Shown: positions 51,328-60,024 of the stretch, piece after piece
Layout of the letters: each line of letters opens with the position of its first letter
Numbering within the stretch: position 1 is the first letter of the stretch
Assembly (NCBI RefSeq): GCF_021730445.1
Contig: NZ_JADNRM010000017.1
Coordinates: 38,101 to 102,100 of the forward strand
DNA from: Phocaeicola faecalis
Lineage (GTDB): Bacteria; Bacteroidota; Bacteroidia; Bacteroidales; Bacteroidaceae
Length of the DNA: 64,000 bases
Direction of reading: 5' to 3'
Translations under genes and position numbers: made by a program
The notes under the pieces: generated by a model
Database searches by the model: none
What the model was told of the DNA's origin: nothing
The model's input: the letters and a program-made list of their open reading frames with translations, nothing else

Positions 51328-52676
51328 AAGGAAAGGTATTGATAGCGGATGATGAACCGCGTATACGGAAGATAATGACTCTTTTATTATCGCAGGAAGG
51401 ATATGAAGTCAAGTCGGTAGAGAACGGTAAAGAGGCTGTTGCCGAAGCTACTTTGTTTAATCCTGATGTAATTCTTCTGGACCAGCAAATGCCGATAATG
51501 AATGGAACGGAAGCCTTGGATAAAATACGACTCATGCGTCCTAATCAGGTTATGATGTTGGTAACAGCTTTCGGCACTATTTCGTTGGCGGTGGATGCTG
51601 TAAAAAAAGGAGCGTATGATTTTATAGAAAAACCTTTTGATAATGATGATTTGCTGTTGAAAGTGAAGCGTGCTGTGGAACACAGTCGTCTGAAAGGAGA
51701 GATTCATCAATTAAAGAAGCGTTTGGGAGAGGGAGAACGTCCGATTATCGGTAGCGAAGGCGGACTCCGAATGGTAATGGAACAAGTAAACCGCGTGGCA
51801 AGGACTGAAGCTACCGTGTTTATTCATGGAGAAAGCGGAACCGGAAAAGAGTTAGTTGCCCGTGCGGTGCATGTACGCAGCAAACGGAGTGAAAGGCCTT
51901 TTATAGCAATCAACTGTGGTGCTATTCCTCTTTCTTTGATAGAAAATGAATTGTTCGGACACGAAAAAGGGGCTTTTACCGATGCTAAAGAAGCCCAGCC
52001 GGGTATCTTTGAACAAGCAGAAGGAGGAACACTTTTTCTGGATGAGATTGGTGAATTGCCGATGGATGCGCAAGTGAAACTTCTTCGTGTACTGGAAGAG
52101 AGGAAAGTGACTCGTATCGGGGGAACAAAACAAATTCCGGTTAATGTGCGTATTGTAGCCGCTACCAATCGTAATTTGGAAGAAGAAGTGAAACAAGGCA
52201 ATTTCCGGCTGGATTTGTTGTATCGGCTGAATGTATTTACATTAGAACTTCCACCCCTGAGGGAACGTAAAGAAGATATTCCTTTATTGACTGATTTCTT
52301 TATCCGCAAGCACAATGAGGCATTAAATCTGTCAGTGAAAAGTATTACTCCGGCAGCGATGGATAAACTTTGTATTTATGACTGGCCGGGAAATATCCGT
52401 GATTTGGAAAATGCCATTCAGAGTGCCATGATTCTTAGTCTGGAGGGAACGATTGATGTGCAGCAGCTTCCTGTGCGTATCAAAGGGTATGAGCAAAATG
52501 ATATCCCTTTATCTTTAGGTGATAATAATGATATCCGTGAAGTGAATGCCCAAGTAGAAAAGGAGTTGATACAAGAGACATTAAGAAAGTTTGCCGGAAA
52601 CCGTACACTTACGGCTGAGGCTTTGAATATTAGCCGGAAGACTTTATTCAACAAAATGAAAAAATACGGATTATAA
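51324..52676 (+). CDS. NtrC-family sigma-54-dependent response regulator
   Basis: This 450-residue activator has a receiver domain with phosphoacceptor D53 (VILLDQQMP). The AAA+ domain has Walker A GESGTGKE near 170, the sigma-54 contact loop GAFTDA near 216 (the common form is GAFTGA), Walker B GGTLFLDEIGELP and the R-finger region. A Fis-type HTH lies at the C-terminus (LTAEALNISRKTLFNKMKKYG). It is coupled to its kinase by ATGA. The receptor gene across the intergenic region, with a sigma-54 promoter, is the obvious target. Confidence 0.95.
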   Translation: MKGKVLIADDEPRIRKIMTLLLSQEGYEVKSVENGKEAVAEATLFNPDVILLDQQMPIMNGTEALDKIRLMRPNQVMMLVTAFGTISLAVDAVKKGAYDFIEKPFDNDDLLLKVKRAVEHSRLKGEIHQLKKRLGEGERPIIGSEGGLRMVMEQVNRVARTEATVFIHGESGTGKELVARAVHVRSKRSERPFIAINCGAIPLSLIENELFGHEKGAFTDAKEAQPGIFEQAEGGTLFLDEIGELPMDAQVKLLRVLEERKVTRIGGTKQIPVNVRIVAATNRNLEEEVKQGNFRLDLLYRLNVFTLELPPLRERKEDIPLLTDFFIRKHNEALNLSVKSITPAAMDKLCIYDWPGNIRDLENAIQSAMILSLEGTIDVQQLPVRIKGYEQNDIPLSLGDNNDIREVNAQVEKELIQETLRKFAGNRTLTAEALNISRKTLFNKMKKYGL

Positions 52677-52991
52677 TAGAATTGATAATATAATTTATAT
52701 AGAAACACCCTGCTTGGTATTGCGCGATTGAAAAGAAGACGATATTCCATTTTTTTTGTGTGAATAAACAATGATGAACGGGTAATGCAAAAAATAGGGA
52801 TGCGTTTTGTGAAGGAGTTCAATCATCCGTTGGTAAAGTACGACCTTCCGCTATGTAAACATGTCTTATATGTAATGACACTCTAAACAAACTTATAAAT
52901 ATAGTTAATTAATGGCTCTTTTTCGCCTTTAAATGATAATGACTAAAAATTTAGTCATATATTTAGTTCGTACTTATCAATCTAATAAGTT
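52677..52991. promoter_or_regulatory. Gap holding the BlaI-type operator at 52940-52957
   Basis: TGACTAAAAATTTAGTCA (52940-52957) is an 8-2-8 perfect palindrome 34 bases before the BlaI-like gene, and a partial repeat ATTTAGTTCG follows. BlaI/MecI repressors bind such dyads in their own promoters. The rest of this 315-base gap holds nothing recognised. Confidence 0.65.
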
Positions 52992-53375
52992 ATGGAACTA
53001 ACAAAGGCAGAAGAACAAATATTGCATTATTTATGGAAGTTGGAGGAAGCTACCGTACAGGATATACTTTCGTGTATGGATGATGCAGGAAAACCTTCGC
53101 GCACTACCGTATCCACTATTATTCGTATTCTTGAAAACAAAGGAGCGGTCAGTCATAAACCGGGTACAGGGCGCGGTTACATTTATTATCCTTTGGTTAA
53201 AAAAGAAGAGTACTCCCGCAAACAGCTTTTTGGCTTTATCAGCCGTTATTTTGATAACTCCTTTTCATCCTTGGCTTCTTTTTTTGCCAAAGAAAGTAAT
53301 ATGACGGCAGAAGAGTTGGATGTACTGTTGGAAGAAACCAGACGGAAATTGGAAAATGAAAAAGGGAAGGAGTAA
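52992..53375 (+). CDS. BlaI/MecI/CopY-family transcriptional repressor
   Basis: This is a 127-residue protein. A winged helix (LTKAEEQILHYLWKLEEATVQDILSCM, then RTTVSTIIRILENKGAVSHKPGTGRGYIYYPLV) and a C-terminal dimerisation helix with the family's cleavage-region pattern (NSFSSLASFFAKESNMTAEEL) are present. It represses its own operon until the partner membrane peptidase triggers its inactivation. The palindrome at 52940-52957 is the likely operator. It is followed 2 bases later by the M56 peptidase gene. Confidence 0.92.
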   Translation: MELTKAEEQILHYLWKLEEATVQDILSCMDDAGKPSRTTVSTIIRILENKGAVSHKPGTGRGYIYYPLVKKEEYSRKQLFGFISRYFDNSFSSLASFFAKESNMTAEELDVLLEETRRKLENEKGKE

Positions 53376-53377
53376 TT

Positions 53378-54499
53378 ATGTGGATGTTACTCTTAAAAAT
53401 TTGTTTGCTGACCACCCTTTTTTATAGTTTATATCATTGGGCATTGCGTGGAAATACCTTTTTCAGATTTAATCGGGTATATCTTTTAGCGGGAATGTTT
53501 ATGGCTTTAGCACTGCCTTTTGTCCCTCTATATTATGCTGTGCCAACGGTGAGTGAGGCTGATTTGCCGGAAACGGCTTTTCGGATTGGCAATATCATCA
53601 GTATAGAAATGAAAGTCAATGAATCTGTCAATTTCAGTCAGATAGGCTGTTTCGTTTATATTTCGGGACTTATTGTACTTTTGTTATCTCGTATGTGGAC
53701 TGTTTTCCGGTTGTTTCGATGTATTCGCAACGGTTCGAAAGAAGTTTTTTGCGGTATTGTTTCGATAGAGACACCGATGGTTCAATCTTCTTTCTCTTTC
53801 CTTCGTTATATAGTGCTTCCACAAGGGATGAAAGAAGCGGATAAAAATGTAATTCTTGCACACGAAGAGACTCATATTCGCCAATGGCATTGCGTTGATT
53901 TATTGTTGGGAGATATTTTTTGTATCATACAGTGGTTCAACCCTACTGCTTGGCTGTATAAACGTGACTTGGTGGAAAACCATGAGTTTTTGGCGGATAG
54001 TAATGCCGGGAATGTGGCGGGAATGGATGTTTATAAGGAGACACTTACCCGATATTGGTTATATGGAACCATGAAAAGTTTGGTTAATCCGTTTGCATAT
54101 TCTACCCGATTAATGCGTCTTTCCATGTTGAAAAAGCCTTCTTCTCACGGCATACAAAAATATTGGACAGTAGCTCTTGTTCCTTTATTATTGCTGTATG
54201 TCTGGATATTTGCAGTTCCGGTATCGAGTGCAGAGGCTACAGATTTTCAGCAGGTGACAGTAATAGGAAAGATTACGGATGAAACTGGACAGGAAATAGT
54301 GGCTGCCTCTGTATTTGTTCCTCAAAAATCATTTGGAACGATTAGTGATATCAATGGCAACTATCAGTTGTCAGTTGGAAAAAGGGATACGGTTTATATT
54401 TCGGCAGCCGGTTATGAAAAACAAAAAGTATGTGTATCCGATTATGCAGTAGAAAATGGTGAGCTAATGATTGACGTGCTTTTACAATCTCTAAAATAG
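53378..54499 (+). CDS. BlaR1/MecR1-like M56 membrane peptidase with C-terminal carboxypeptidase-regulatory domain
   Basis: This 373-residue protein has four membrane segments (about 2-18, 32-52, 87-104, 262-282). The zinc-protease motif HEETHIRQWH is near 168, and the downstream ENHEFLADSNA carries the third ligand. After the last helix there is no penicillin-binding sensor. Instead it has a small beta-sandwich of the CarboxypepD_reg type (TVIGKITDETGQEIVAASVFV, ISDINGNYQLSVGKRDTVYISAAGY). The signal sensed is therefore probably not a beta-lactam. It forms an operon with the repressor and two propeller proteins. Confidence 0.9.
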   Translation: MWMLLLKICLLTTLFYSLYHWALRGNTFFRFNRVYLLAGMFMALALPFVPLYYAVPTVSEADLPETAFRIGNIISIEMKVNESVNFSQIGCFVYISGLIVLLLSRMWTVFRLFRCIRNGSKEVFCGIVSIETPMVQSSFSFLRYIVLPQGMKEADKNVILAHEETHIRQWHCVDLLLGDIFCIIQWFNPTAWLYKRDLVENHEFLADSNAGNVAGMDVYKETLTRYWLYGTMKSLVNPFAYSTRLMRLSMLKKPSSHGIQKYWTVALVPLLLLYVWIFAVPVSSAEATDFQQVTVIGKITDETGQEIVAASVFVPQKSFGTISDINGNYQLSVGKRDTVYISAAGYEKQKVCVSDYAVENGELMIDVLLQSLK

Positions 54500-54506
54500 T
54501 TATGTT

Positions 54507-55562
54507 ATGAAACAGTGTCTATTATTATTTACTTTTTTATATGTGATTTTGCCATCTTTTTCACAGCAGAAAATTGATATATTGGGCAATGCAGGAAAAG
54601 AACAGGAAATCAAATTGAGTGAGGTAGCCAAAAGTGTTCGGGTAATTCCACTGGAAACAACCAAGGAATGTCTATTGGGTATTGATTTGAAAATATATTA
54701 TGGTAAAGAATATATTTTTGTATGTGACCAAAAACAACCGGGAGCTTTTTATCGGTTCTCAAAAGATGGAAAGTTTCTCAATAAGATAGGCTGTTCAGGC
54801 GAAGGACCGGAAGAGTATATCCGTTCTCTTTCCTTTTCAGTAGATGAAGGTAAAAAAGAGTTCTGGGTGATTGACAGTAGTGGAAATAAGTTTGTCATTT
54901 ACTCGTATGATGGGAAATTTATGCGTAAAATTCCTATTCATAATGCTTATACCTATCAAGTGTTGTTGAGAGAAAATGATATTATTTATGCTAATAATCT
55001 GTTTTATTATAGTCAAAAAAATTACGAACTATTGAGAGCTTCCCGTCGGGATGGAAAATTAATACAACGAGTACGTTCTACTGTTCCGGAAGATTATAAA
55101 ATCAGATTATTATTGAGAGAACCTTTGCTATATACTTATCAAAATGAGGTATATTATAAAAATCCGTTGAAGAATGTAATTTGTGTATTGCGTGATGGTT
55201 TACAGCAATATAGAAAATACGAATTGAATATAGGGATAGCGGATAATGAAAATCGGGATGACTATTTTAATCCCAAAAAGAACCGAAATATGATAGATAT
55301 AGCCGGTATACATGAAACAGAAGATTTCCTGTTATTTTTTTATGGTTATAAAGAGAAAGCTTATTGGATGCTGTGTTCCAAGCAAGACTGGATGTGCAAG
55401 GCTGGTAATTATGAAAATTGTTTTACGGATGATCTTTCTCCTAGTGAAGAAAAGTTTGTCTGTCGTCCGTTTACTTCTACTACTCAGCGTCATCTGATAT
55501 CAATACGCGAAGATAAGGAAGGAGATGCTAACCCGACTCTGTTGGTAGCGGAATTAAAATGA
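54507..55562 (+). CDS. Secreted six-bladed beta-propeller protein
   Basis: This 351-residue protein has a signal peptide (LLLFTFLYVILPSFSQQ). Repeated strands of the six-bladed propeller type follow, with SKDGKFLNKIGCSGEGPEEYIRSLSF and YDGKFMRKIPI as the clearest blades. IRVIPLETT-like VRVIPLETTKECLLG opens the propeller, as in its paralogue downstream. It has no catalytic motif and probably binds a ligand in the periplasm. It starts 7 bases after the M56 peptidase gene. Confidence 0.82.
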   Translation: MKQCLLLFTFLYVILPSFSQQKIDILGNAGKEQEIKLSEVAKSVRVIPLETTKECLLGIDLKIYYGKEYIFVCDQKQPGAFYRFSKDGKFLNKIGCSGEGPEEYIRSLSFSVDEGKKEFWVIDSSGNKFVIYSYDGKFMRKIPIHNAYTYQVLLRENDIIYANNLFYYSQKNYELLRASRRDGKLIQRVRSTVPEDYKIRLLLREPLLYTYQNEVYYKNPLKNVICVLRDGLQQYRKYELNIGIADNENRDDYFNPKKNRNMIDIAGIHETEDFLLFFYGYKEKAYWMLCSKQDWMCKAGNYENCFTDDLSPSEEKFVCRPFTSTTQRHLISIREDKEGDANPTLLVAELK

Positions 55563-55586
55563 AGGACATTATTAATCTAATATAAA

Positions 55587-56726
55587 ATGAATATGAAGTA
55601 TCTGTTTTCTTTCTTATGCTTGTGTTGTGCTTTGTCGGTTTCAGCTCAAAAACCTGTGATTATTAATTTGGCAAAAGCCATCAGTGAATCTCCTAAAGAG
55701 ATAATGCTAAGCGAGTTGGCTTCGGATATCAGGTATGTGCCTTTGGAGACGACCGATGATTGTCTAATGAATAATGAGTTCTACATCATGCAGTATACAG
55801 GTGAAGATATTATTACAAGTGGCATTTTCCATTTTGATAAGAATGGAAAGTTTCTCAATAAAATTGGAAATAAAGGTCAGGGTCCGGAAGAATATTTGCA
55901 GGGCTTATTTGCTTTTGGCGATTGGAAAAACAAGTTATTATATGTTCAGAACTGGACTACCTTGACTTGTTATGGATTTGATGGAAAGTTTGTGAAGAGT
56001 ATTCCTACACCCCAATTAAATATGGGAGCAGCCGGATTGTTCGACGAGAATCATATTTTGTATAGTAATGACATTTATTATGCTGACAAGGCGAATCCGA
56101 TACAGTTATATATGGTCGACAGTCAGAGTGGCAAAACAGTAAGTAAGTGGCGCGGCCATTTAGAGGAGAACAAAAAATACGGTATGATTTTGACTTCTCG
56201 TGATTTCATGTATAATTATGATAATAGTTTGTTCTATAAACCGGCATTGGAGAATGTGATATTTAAGATTATCTCACCTAAAAAACGTCAGTTAGCTTAT
56301 AAATTCGATTGTTCCGGTAAAGATATTGACGTATCGGCTGATGAAGTTGATCCAAAGAAAAGATTTCAGTTCTTATCGGTCTATTGGGCTAAGGAAACAA
56401 ATCAATATTTGTTTGTCAGTTATGGAATGAAGAATATTTCTCGTTTGGGAATATATGATAAAGAGAAGAAAACCTTTACTAATGTTACTATTAAAGACAA
56501 TCTGGCCGGTGGCTATGATATCCATCCTGCATGGACAAGTGATGACAATCATTTATTGATGGTCTATTATGCCGGTGGACTCCTGCAAGATAAAGAAAAG
56601 CGTCATTCAACCGGTCTTTTGCCTGAGAGGAAAAAGGAATTGGATGGGTTGCTGAAAAATATAAAAGAGGACGACAATCCGGTCGTCATTGTAGTGACTT
56701 TGAAACCTAAGAAAGACAATAAATAG
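55587..56726 (+). CDS. Secreted six-bladed beta-propeller protein, paralogue
   Basis: This 379-residue protein has a signal peptide (LFSFLCLCCALSVSAQ) and the same propeller pattern as its neighbour (DIRYVPLETTDDCLMNN, FDKNGKFLNKIGNKGQGPEEYLQGLF, YGFDGKFVKSIPTP). The pair is a tandem duplication, well diverged. It is the last gene of the BlaI operon and is followed by a terminator. The two propellers may be the structural targets whose levels the BlaI system controls. Confidence 0.82.
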   Translation: MNMKYLFSFLCLCCALSVSAQKPVIINLAKAISESPKEIMLSELASDIRYVPLETTDDCLMNNEFYIMQYTGEDIITSGIFHFDKNGKFLNKIGNKGQGPEEYLQGLFAFGDWKNKLLYVQNWTTLTCYGFDGKFVKSIPTPQLNMGAAGLFDENHILYSNDIYYADKANPIQLYMVDSQSGKTVSKWRGHLEENKKYGMILTSRDFMYNYDNSLFYKPALENVIFKIISPKKRQLAYKFDCSGKDIDVSADEVDPKKRFQFLSVYWAKETNQYLFVSYGMKNISRLGIYDKEKKTFTNVTIKDNLAGGYDIHPAWTSDDNHLLMVYYAGGLLQDKEKRHSTGLLPERKKELDGLLKNIKEDDNPVVIVVTLKPKKDNK

Positions 56727-56734
56727 TAGTAAAC

Positions 56735-56767
56735 GAGGTGCCAATTACGTTGAAGTTTTGGCATCTC
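56735..56767 (+). terminator. Terminator after the propeller operon
   Basis: GAGGTGCCAA and TTGGCATCTC form a 10-base stem with one G-T pair, followed by CTTTATT. It also separates the convergent operon to the right. Confidence 0.65.
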
Positions 56768-56863
56768 CTTTATTGTGGAGATGGGGTTAATACATACTGT
56801 CCATTCTCCACAGCTTATCCTTCAGTAATTTGTTTAAAAAAAGTTCGATAATTAAAATATAAA

Positions 56864-57952
56864 TCAGATGTCCTTAAAATGTTCTGAGAAATATTTGTTA
56901 CAATATTTGCATGTATATCCACAAAGTTCATTTGCACAATCATGCTCAAGATTATCAAACCAAAAATCAATGAAAGTGTCTAGTTTTCTGTTATCTATAA
57001 ATATAGGATATTGGTAATCTAATTCATTACTCTCATTTGCAATGGTTTCTAAAGGTTTCCATAAAGACAATAAATTACCGGACCAACGTTCGCGAATATA
57101 CGCCTCAATAACTGCTAAAAGATACTTTGTTGTTCCTGTCCTACCAGTAATCTTGAAGGAATTAATGCCTATATGTTCATACTTGTACAAATCTTCAGGA
57201 CGGATAAACGAGCTTTTCAGCCAAGTTAGGGCAGACTTTCGCATCAATATACAACGAGACATGGGGTATCCGTCCAGTAATTTATCGTCTTCTTTATCTT
57301 CATTTTCTGAATGGGATATATAACAACTATCTCTATAAATGCAATGAGTAGAGCTTATTCCGTCCATTGTGCTACTATTACAGAATTCATTTGCAAGCAA
57401 GGCTAGTTCTATGCCTTCGTCAATGCAATACTTACTAAGATTCTTTAAAAATTTTATAGATCTGTTTTTTAATAGGCTACCATATAGTTTGCTAATGTGA
57501 TATCTCTCATGCAAAATCTTCAATTGAGAGACTGTGTCAAGATGCATAACTGTACTGAGAGCTATTTTTACAGGTATATTCGCCTCCCTTATTATCTCTG
57601 CCATAATAGGGTGTGATATTGTTATCATATCTATACCTATGTCTAATAAAAACTTGATTCGTTCTTGAATATTTTTCTTTCTCTTTATAATTTCTCTCTT
57701 ACTACCGATATATGGTGCATTCATTGTATAATTAAAGGTTACCCCTATACTTCTGACATCGCTGACATAATGTTCCAAAGTAGTGTCATCAATGGAAGTC
57801 AGACGGTATTTGGGCCTAGCGGTAAGCCAATGATAATTTTGATCAGAGCCATAAAGTTCTCCGATTTGTACTCGGGAGGAAATGCTATTCAGCAATGGAA
57901 TAGAGGCAAGAAGCTCCGGATCAAAATTACATCCAACGTTTAGTTTTATCAT
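56864..57952 (-). CDS. U32 peptidase-family protein
   Basis: This 362-residue protein has a TIM-barrel-like N-terminal half (VTFNYTMNAPYIGSKREII; LLDIGIDMITISHPIMAEIIREA). The U32 signature region is EHIGINSFKITGRTGTTKYLLAVIEAYI. Cysteines spaced as CNSS...HCIYRDSCY...CILMRK match the four-cysteine iron-sulfur site of UbiU/TrhP/RlhA-type U32 proteins, and a second CGYTCKYC cluster is at the end. Known U32 enzymes hydroxylate RNA or quinones rather than cut peptides. It is the last of four coupled genes and overlaps the gene upstream by ATGA. Its substrate is unknown. Confidence 0.75.
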   Translation of the reverse strand: MIKLNVGCNFDPELLASIPLLNSISSRVQIGELYGSDQNYHWLTARPKYRLTSIDDTTLEHYVSDVRSIGVTFNYTMNAPYIGSKREIIKRKKNIQERIKFLLDIGIDMITISHPIMAEIIREANIPVKIALSTVMHLDTVSQLKILHERYHISKLYGSLLKNRSIKFLKNLSKYCIDEGIELALLANEFCNSSTMDGISSTHCIYRDSCYISHSENEDKEDDKLLDGYPMSRCILMRKSALTWLKSSFIRPEDLYKYEHIGINSFKITGRTGTTKYLLAVIEAYIRERWSGNLLSLWKPLETIANESNELDYQYPIFIDNRKLDTFIDFWFDNLEHDCANELCGYTCKYCNKYFSEHFKDI

Positions 57953-58743
57953 TTATTCAAAGTTATAATTTTAGGGAAACCATGTCTGCTCCACAACCAT
58001 AGTGGGGTATGAATATCAATTGGGAAAATGTTGGTATCTTTCAATATTTCAAACCAGATCTTACCAACTAATTCACTTAACCGAGAATTATCTTTTTCCC
58101 GAGGATTTAATATACCTAATCTAAAAGTAGCTTGTATAACATGAGTATCAGGAGCCACATTGATGCAATATCTATTGCGTAATTTTGCCGAGGTGTAATT
58201 ACTCATGACATAAAGCCAATAGTTACAAATCTTATTACCGCTTAAATATGGAAAATCCTTTTTCCTGTCCTCTTGAATTATTTTTTTTATTTGCATTACA
58301 TCACCACCTGTTTCACGAAATAGATTTCGGATATCACCATCATATTGTTCACTGATTGTCCCACAGATTCTTCTCCATATATCCACATGTTTATTAGGTT
58401 GCAACGCTATTTTGAATGACACAAGAATATCTTTCAATTCAGTTGGACTAAAGTTAATGGCTTCTTTAGGTATAAAAATCTTCCTTGCCGTTTCATCATT
58501 ATAAGCATTATTGGCAGCGGGCCATAAATAATAAGAATTACGCTGATAGTTCAGAGCCATTGGCAATGTAAAATAATGATAGTTGTCAGCGCAGTCTTTA
58601 TCCAAACCTGGATTGGCATCTTCGGGCATAAACTCCCCTCCTAGCAACCCTTTGTTATACATCAGCAGTAAATTTGTGATGTTCTCAAGTATTTGTTCTT
58701 TTGTGGCAGGACACCAATCATCTTCTTCAAAAAGATTATTCAT
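57949..58743 (-). CDS. HhH-glycosylase-like protein
   Basis: This is a 264-residue protein. The ATG at 58743 is chosen because it overlaps the stop of the gene upstream as ATGA. The segment DFPYLSGNKICNYWLYVMSNY, followed by CINVAPDTHVIQATFRLGI, has the look of an HhH-GPD fold (hairpin, then aspartate near a V/I-x-T-H-V). FPIDIHTPLWLWSRHGFP closes it. No iron-sulfur cluster loop is present. I cannot assign the catalytic residue with confidence, so base-removal or nucleotide binding is a guess. Confidence 0.5.
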   Translation of the reverse strand: MNNLFEEDDWCPATKEQILENITNLLLMYNKGLLGGEFMPEDANPGLDKDCADNYHYFTLPMALNYQRNSYYLWPAANNAYNDETARKIFIPKEAINFSPTELKDILVSFKIALQPNKHVDIWRRICGTISEQYDGDIRNLFRETGGDVMQIKKIIQEDRKKDFPYLSGNKICNYWLYVMSNYTSAKLRNRYCINVAPDTHVIQATFRLGILNPREKDNSRLSELVGKIWFEILKDTNIFPIDIHTPLWLWSRHGFPKIITLNK

Positions 58744-60011
58744 TTTGAACATATTAAGGCATTCAATATTATAAGATTATATATATCAACCGCTTTTTTT
58801 TGAGCGGCTGTACTAATTGCAAGACTGATTCTCTCATTAGAGAATCTGTTCATAGCAAGTTCCGTACTATAAATGATTCGGAAACCAGTATTGACAAGCA
58901 TTTTGCAGAGTTCTTCTAATGAATAGGTAAATGAAAAAACTTCTGCGTAAGACTTATTATTCAATAAGAATTTTGTTTTATTCGCATTGTTTTTTTCTCT
59001 TATGCAGGAAGACCATTCTGAAGATGGAATCGTGAAAATTAATCTTCCTTCTGTTTTTAATATCCGATAAATTTCTGATAATGAGGCTGGATATAAAAAT
59101 GGATCGGCCAAAGATGCTATGACTAGGTCAAAGAAGTCGGAAGGAAAACAGGTATTTCTGATGCTGCCAACAATATTTTTCCCATTATTAGAGCCTGAAC
59201 GCTTCATCATATTCTCGGACACATCAATCGAATAGTAATCAATTTCTGGAAAGTGAAAATTAGCTAACAACCAATTCTGTCCGGGTCCAATTTCTAAAAC
59301 TTTATCCCCTGTTTGAATATAATTATTTATGGCATACTCAAAAAATGGGATACTTGCAGTATGAAAATTATGAGTAGTAATCCGCTTGTCATCTGTAAAT
59401 TCAGATGCTATGATATTATACCCTTTTCGGTTGAGAAAGTCAATCTGAGATGGGAGTGGAAATTTTTCACAAAAGCTAAGCAGTGAGTTTAAAGCTTTAT
59501 GTAGTTCCAAGGCTAACACCTCTATATTATTTGTTCTGTCATTCTTGATTATTATATCAAAAAGAGAAAGATCTAGGGAAAAATAAAATTCTTCATCCGC
59601 ATTCATTCTTTCGCTTTCTTTGGTTACTTTGCCTTCAATTAAAACGGTAATAACTTTAGTATATTTTTTCTTTATTTTATTAAAATTGGTGGGGTGGACT
59701 TCTTTTATAGCGATTTTTTTCTCTAAGAACACTTGATTGATTGAAGCTGTTGAAATTCCATATAGATTTCCATAAACTTCGTCTATCGTAATAAAACAGT
59801 TCGAAGCAGATAAACTGCTAAATGATTCCAAGGTAACAAACTGATATTCTTCGGCAGATTCACCCTTCCGGCGAGATCTTGTTGTATACGAAATCGGTCT
59901 TTGGTATTTTTCAGGAAAAAGTTCTATTAATTTATTTATAATAGATGTTTTTCCTATTTGGCTTCTGCCGCCTACCAACACTAAAAAATTCTTATTTGTC
60001 AAATCATCCAT
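58740..60011 (-). CDS. Guanylate-kinase-like / class I methyltransferase fusion
   Basis: This 423-residue protein joins two enzyme domains. Residues 9-60 have Walker A GGRSQIGKTS (15-23) and RPISYTTRSRRKGESAEEYQFV, the guanylate-kinase nucleotide-binding block. The kinase part runs to about 190. The C-terminal half has an AdoMet fold: VLEIGPGQNWLL near 237, YYSIDVSENMM, FDLVIASLADPFL and EIYRILKTEGRLIFTIPSSEW. The start at the ATG (60011) is preferred to the TTG two codons earlier. I know of no characterised protein with this pairing. A PhnN-like sugar kinase is an alternative for the first domain. Confidence 0.78.
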   Translation of the reverse strand: MDDLTNKNFLVLVGGRSQIGKTSIINKLIELFPEKYQRPISYTTRSRRKGESAEEYQFVTLESFSSLSASNCFITIDEVYGNLYGISTASINQVFLEKKIAIKEVHPTNFNKIKKKYTKVITVLIEGKVTKESERMNADEEFYFSLDLSLFDIIIKNDRTNNIEVLALELHKALNSLLSFCEKFPLPSQIDFLNRKGYNIIASEFTDDKRITTHNFHTASIPFFEYAINNYIQTGDKVLEIGPGQNWLLANFHFPEIDYYSIDVSENMMKRSGSNNGKNIVGSIRNTCFPSDFFDLVIASLADPFLYPASLSEIYRILKTEGRLIFTIPSSEWSSCIREKNNANKTKFLLNNKSYAEVFSFTYSLEELCKMLVNTGFRIIYSTELAMNRFSNERISLAISTAAQKKAVDIYNLIILNALICSK

Positions 60012-60024
60012 AATCAATATATAC

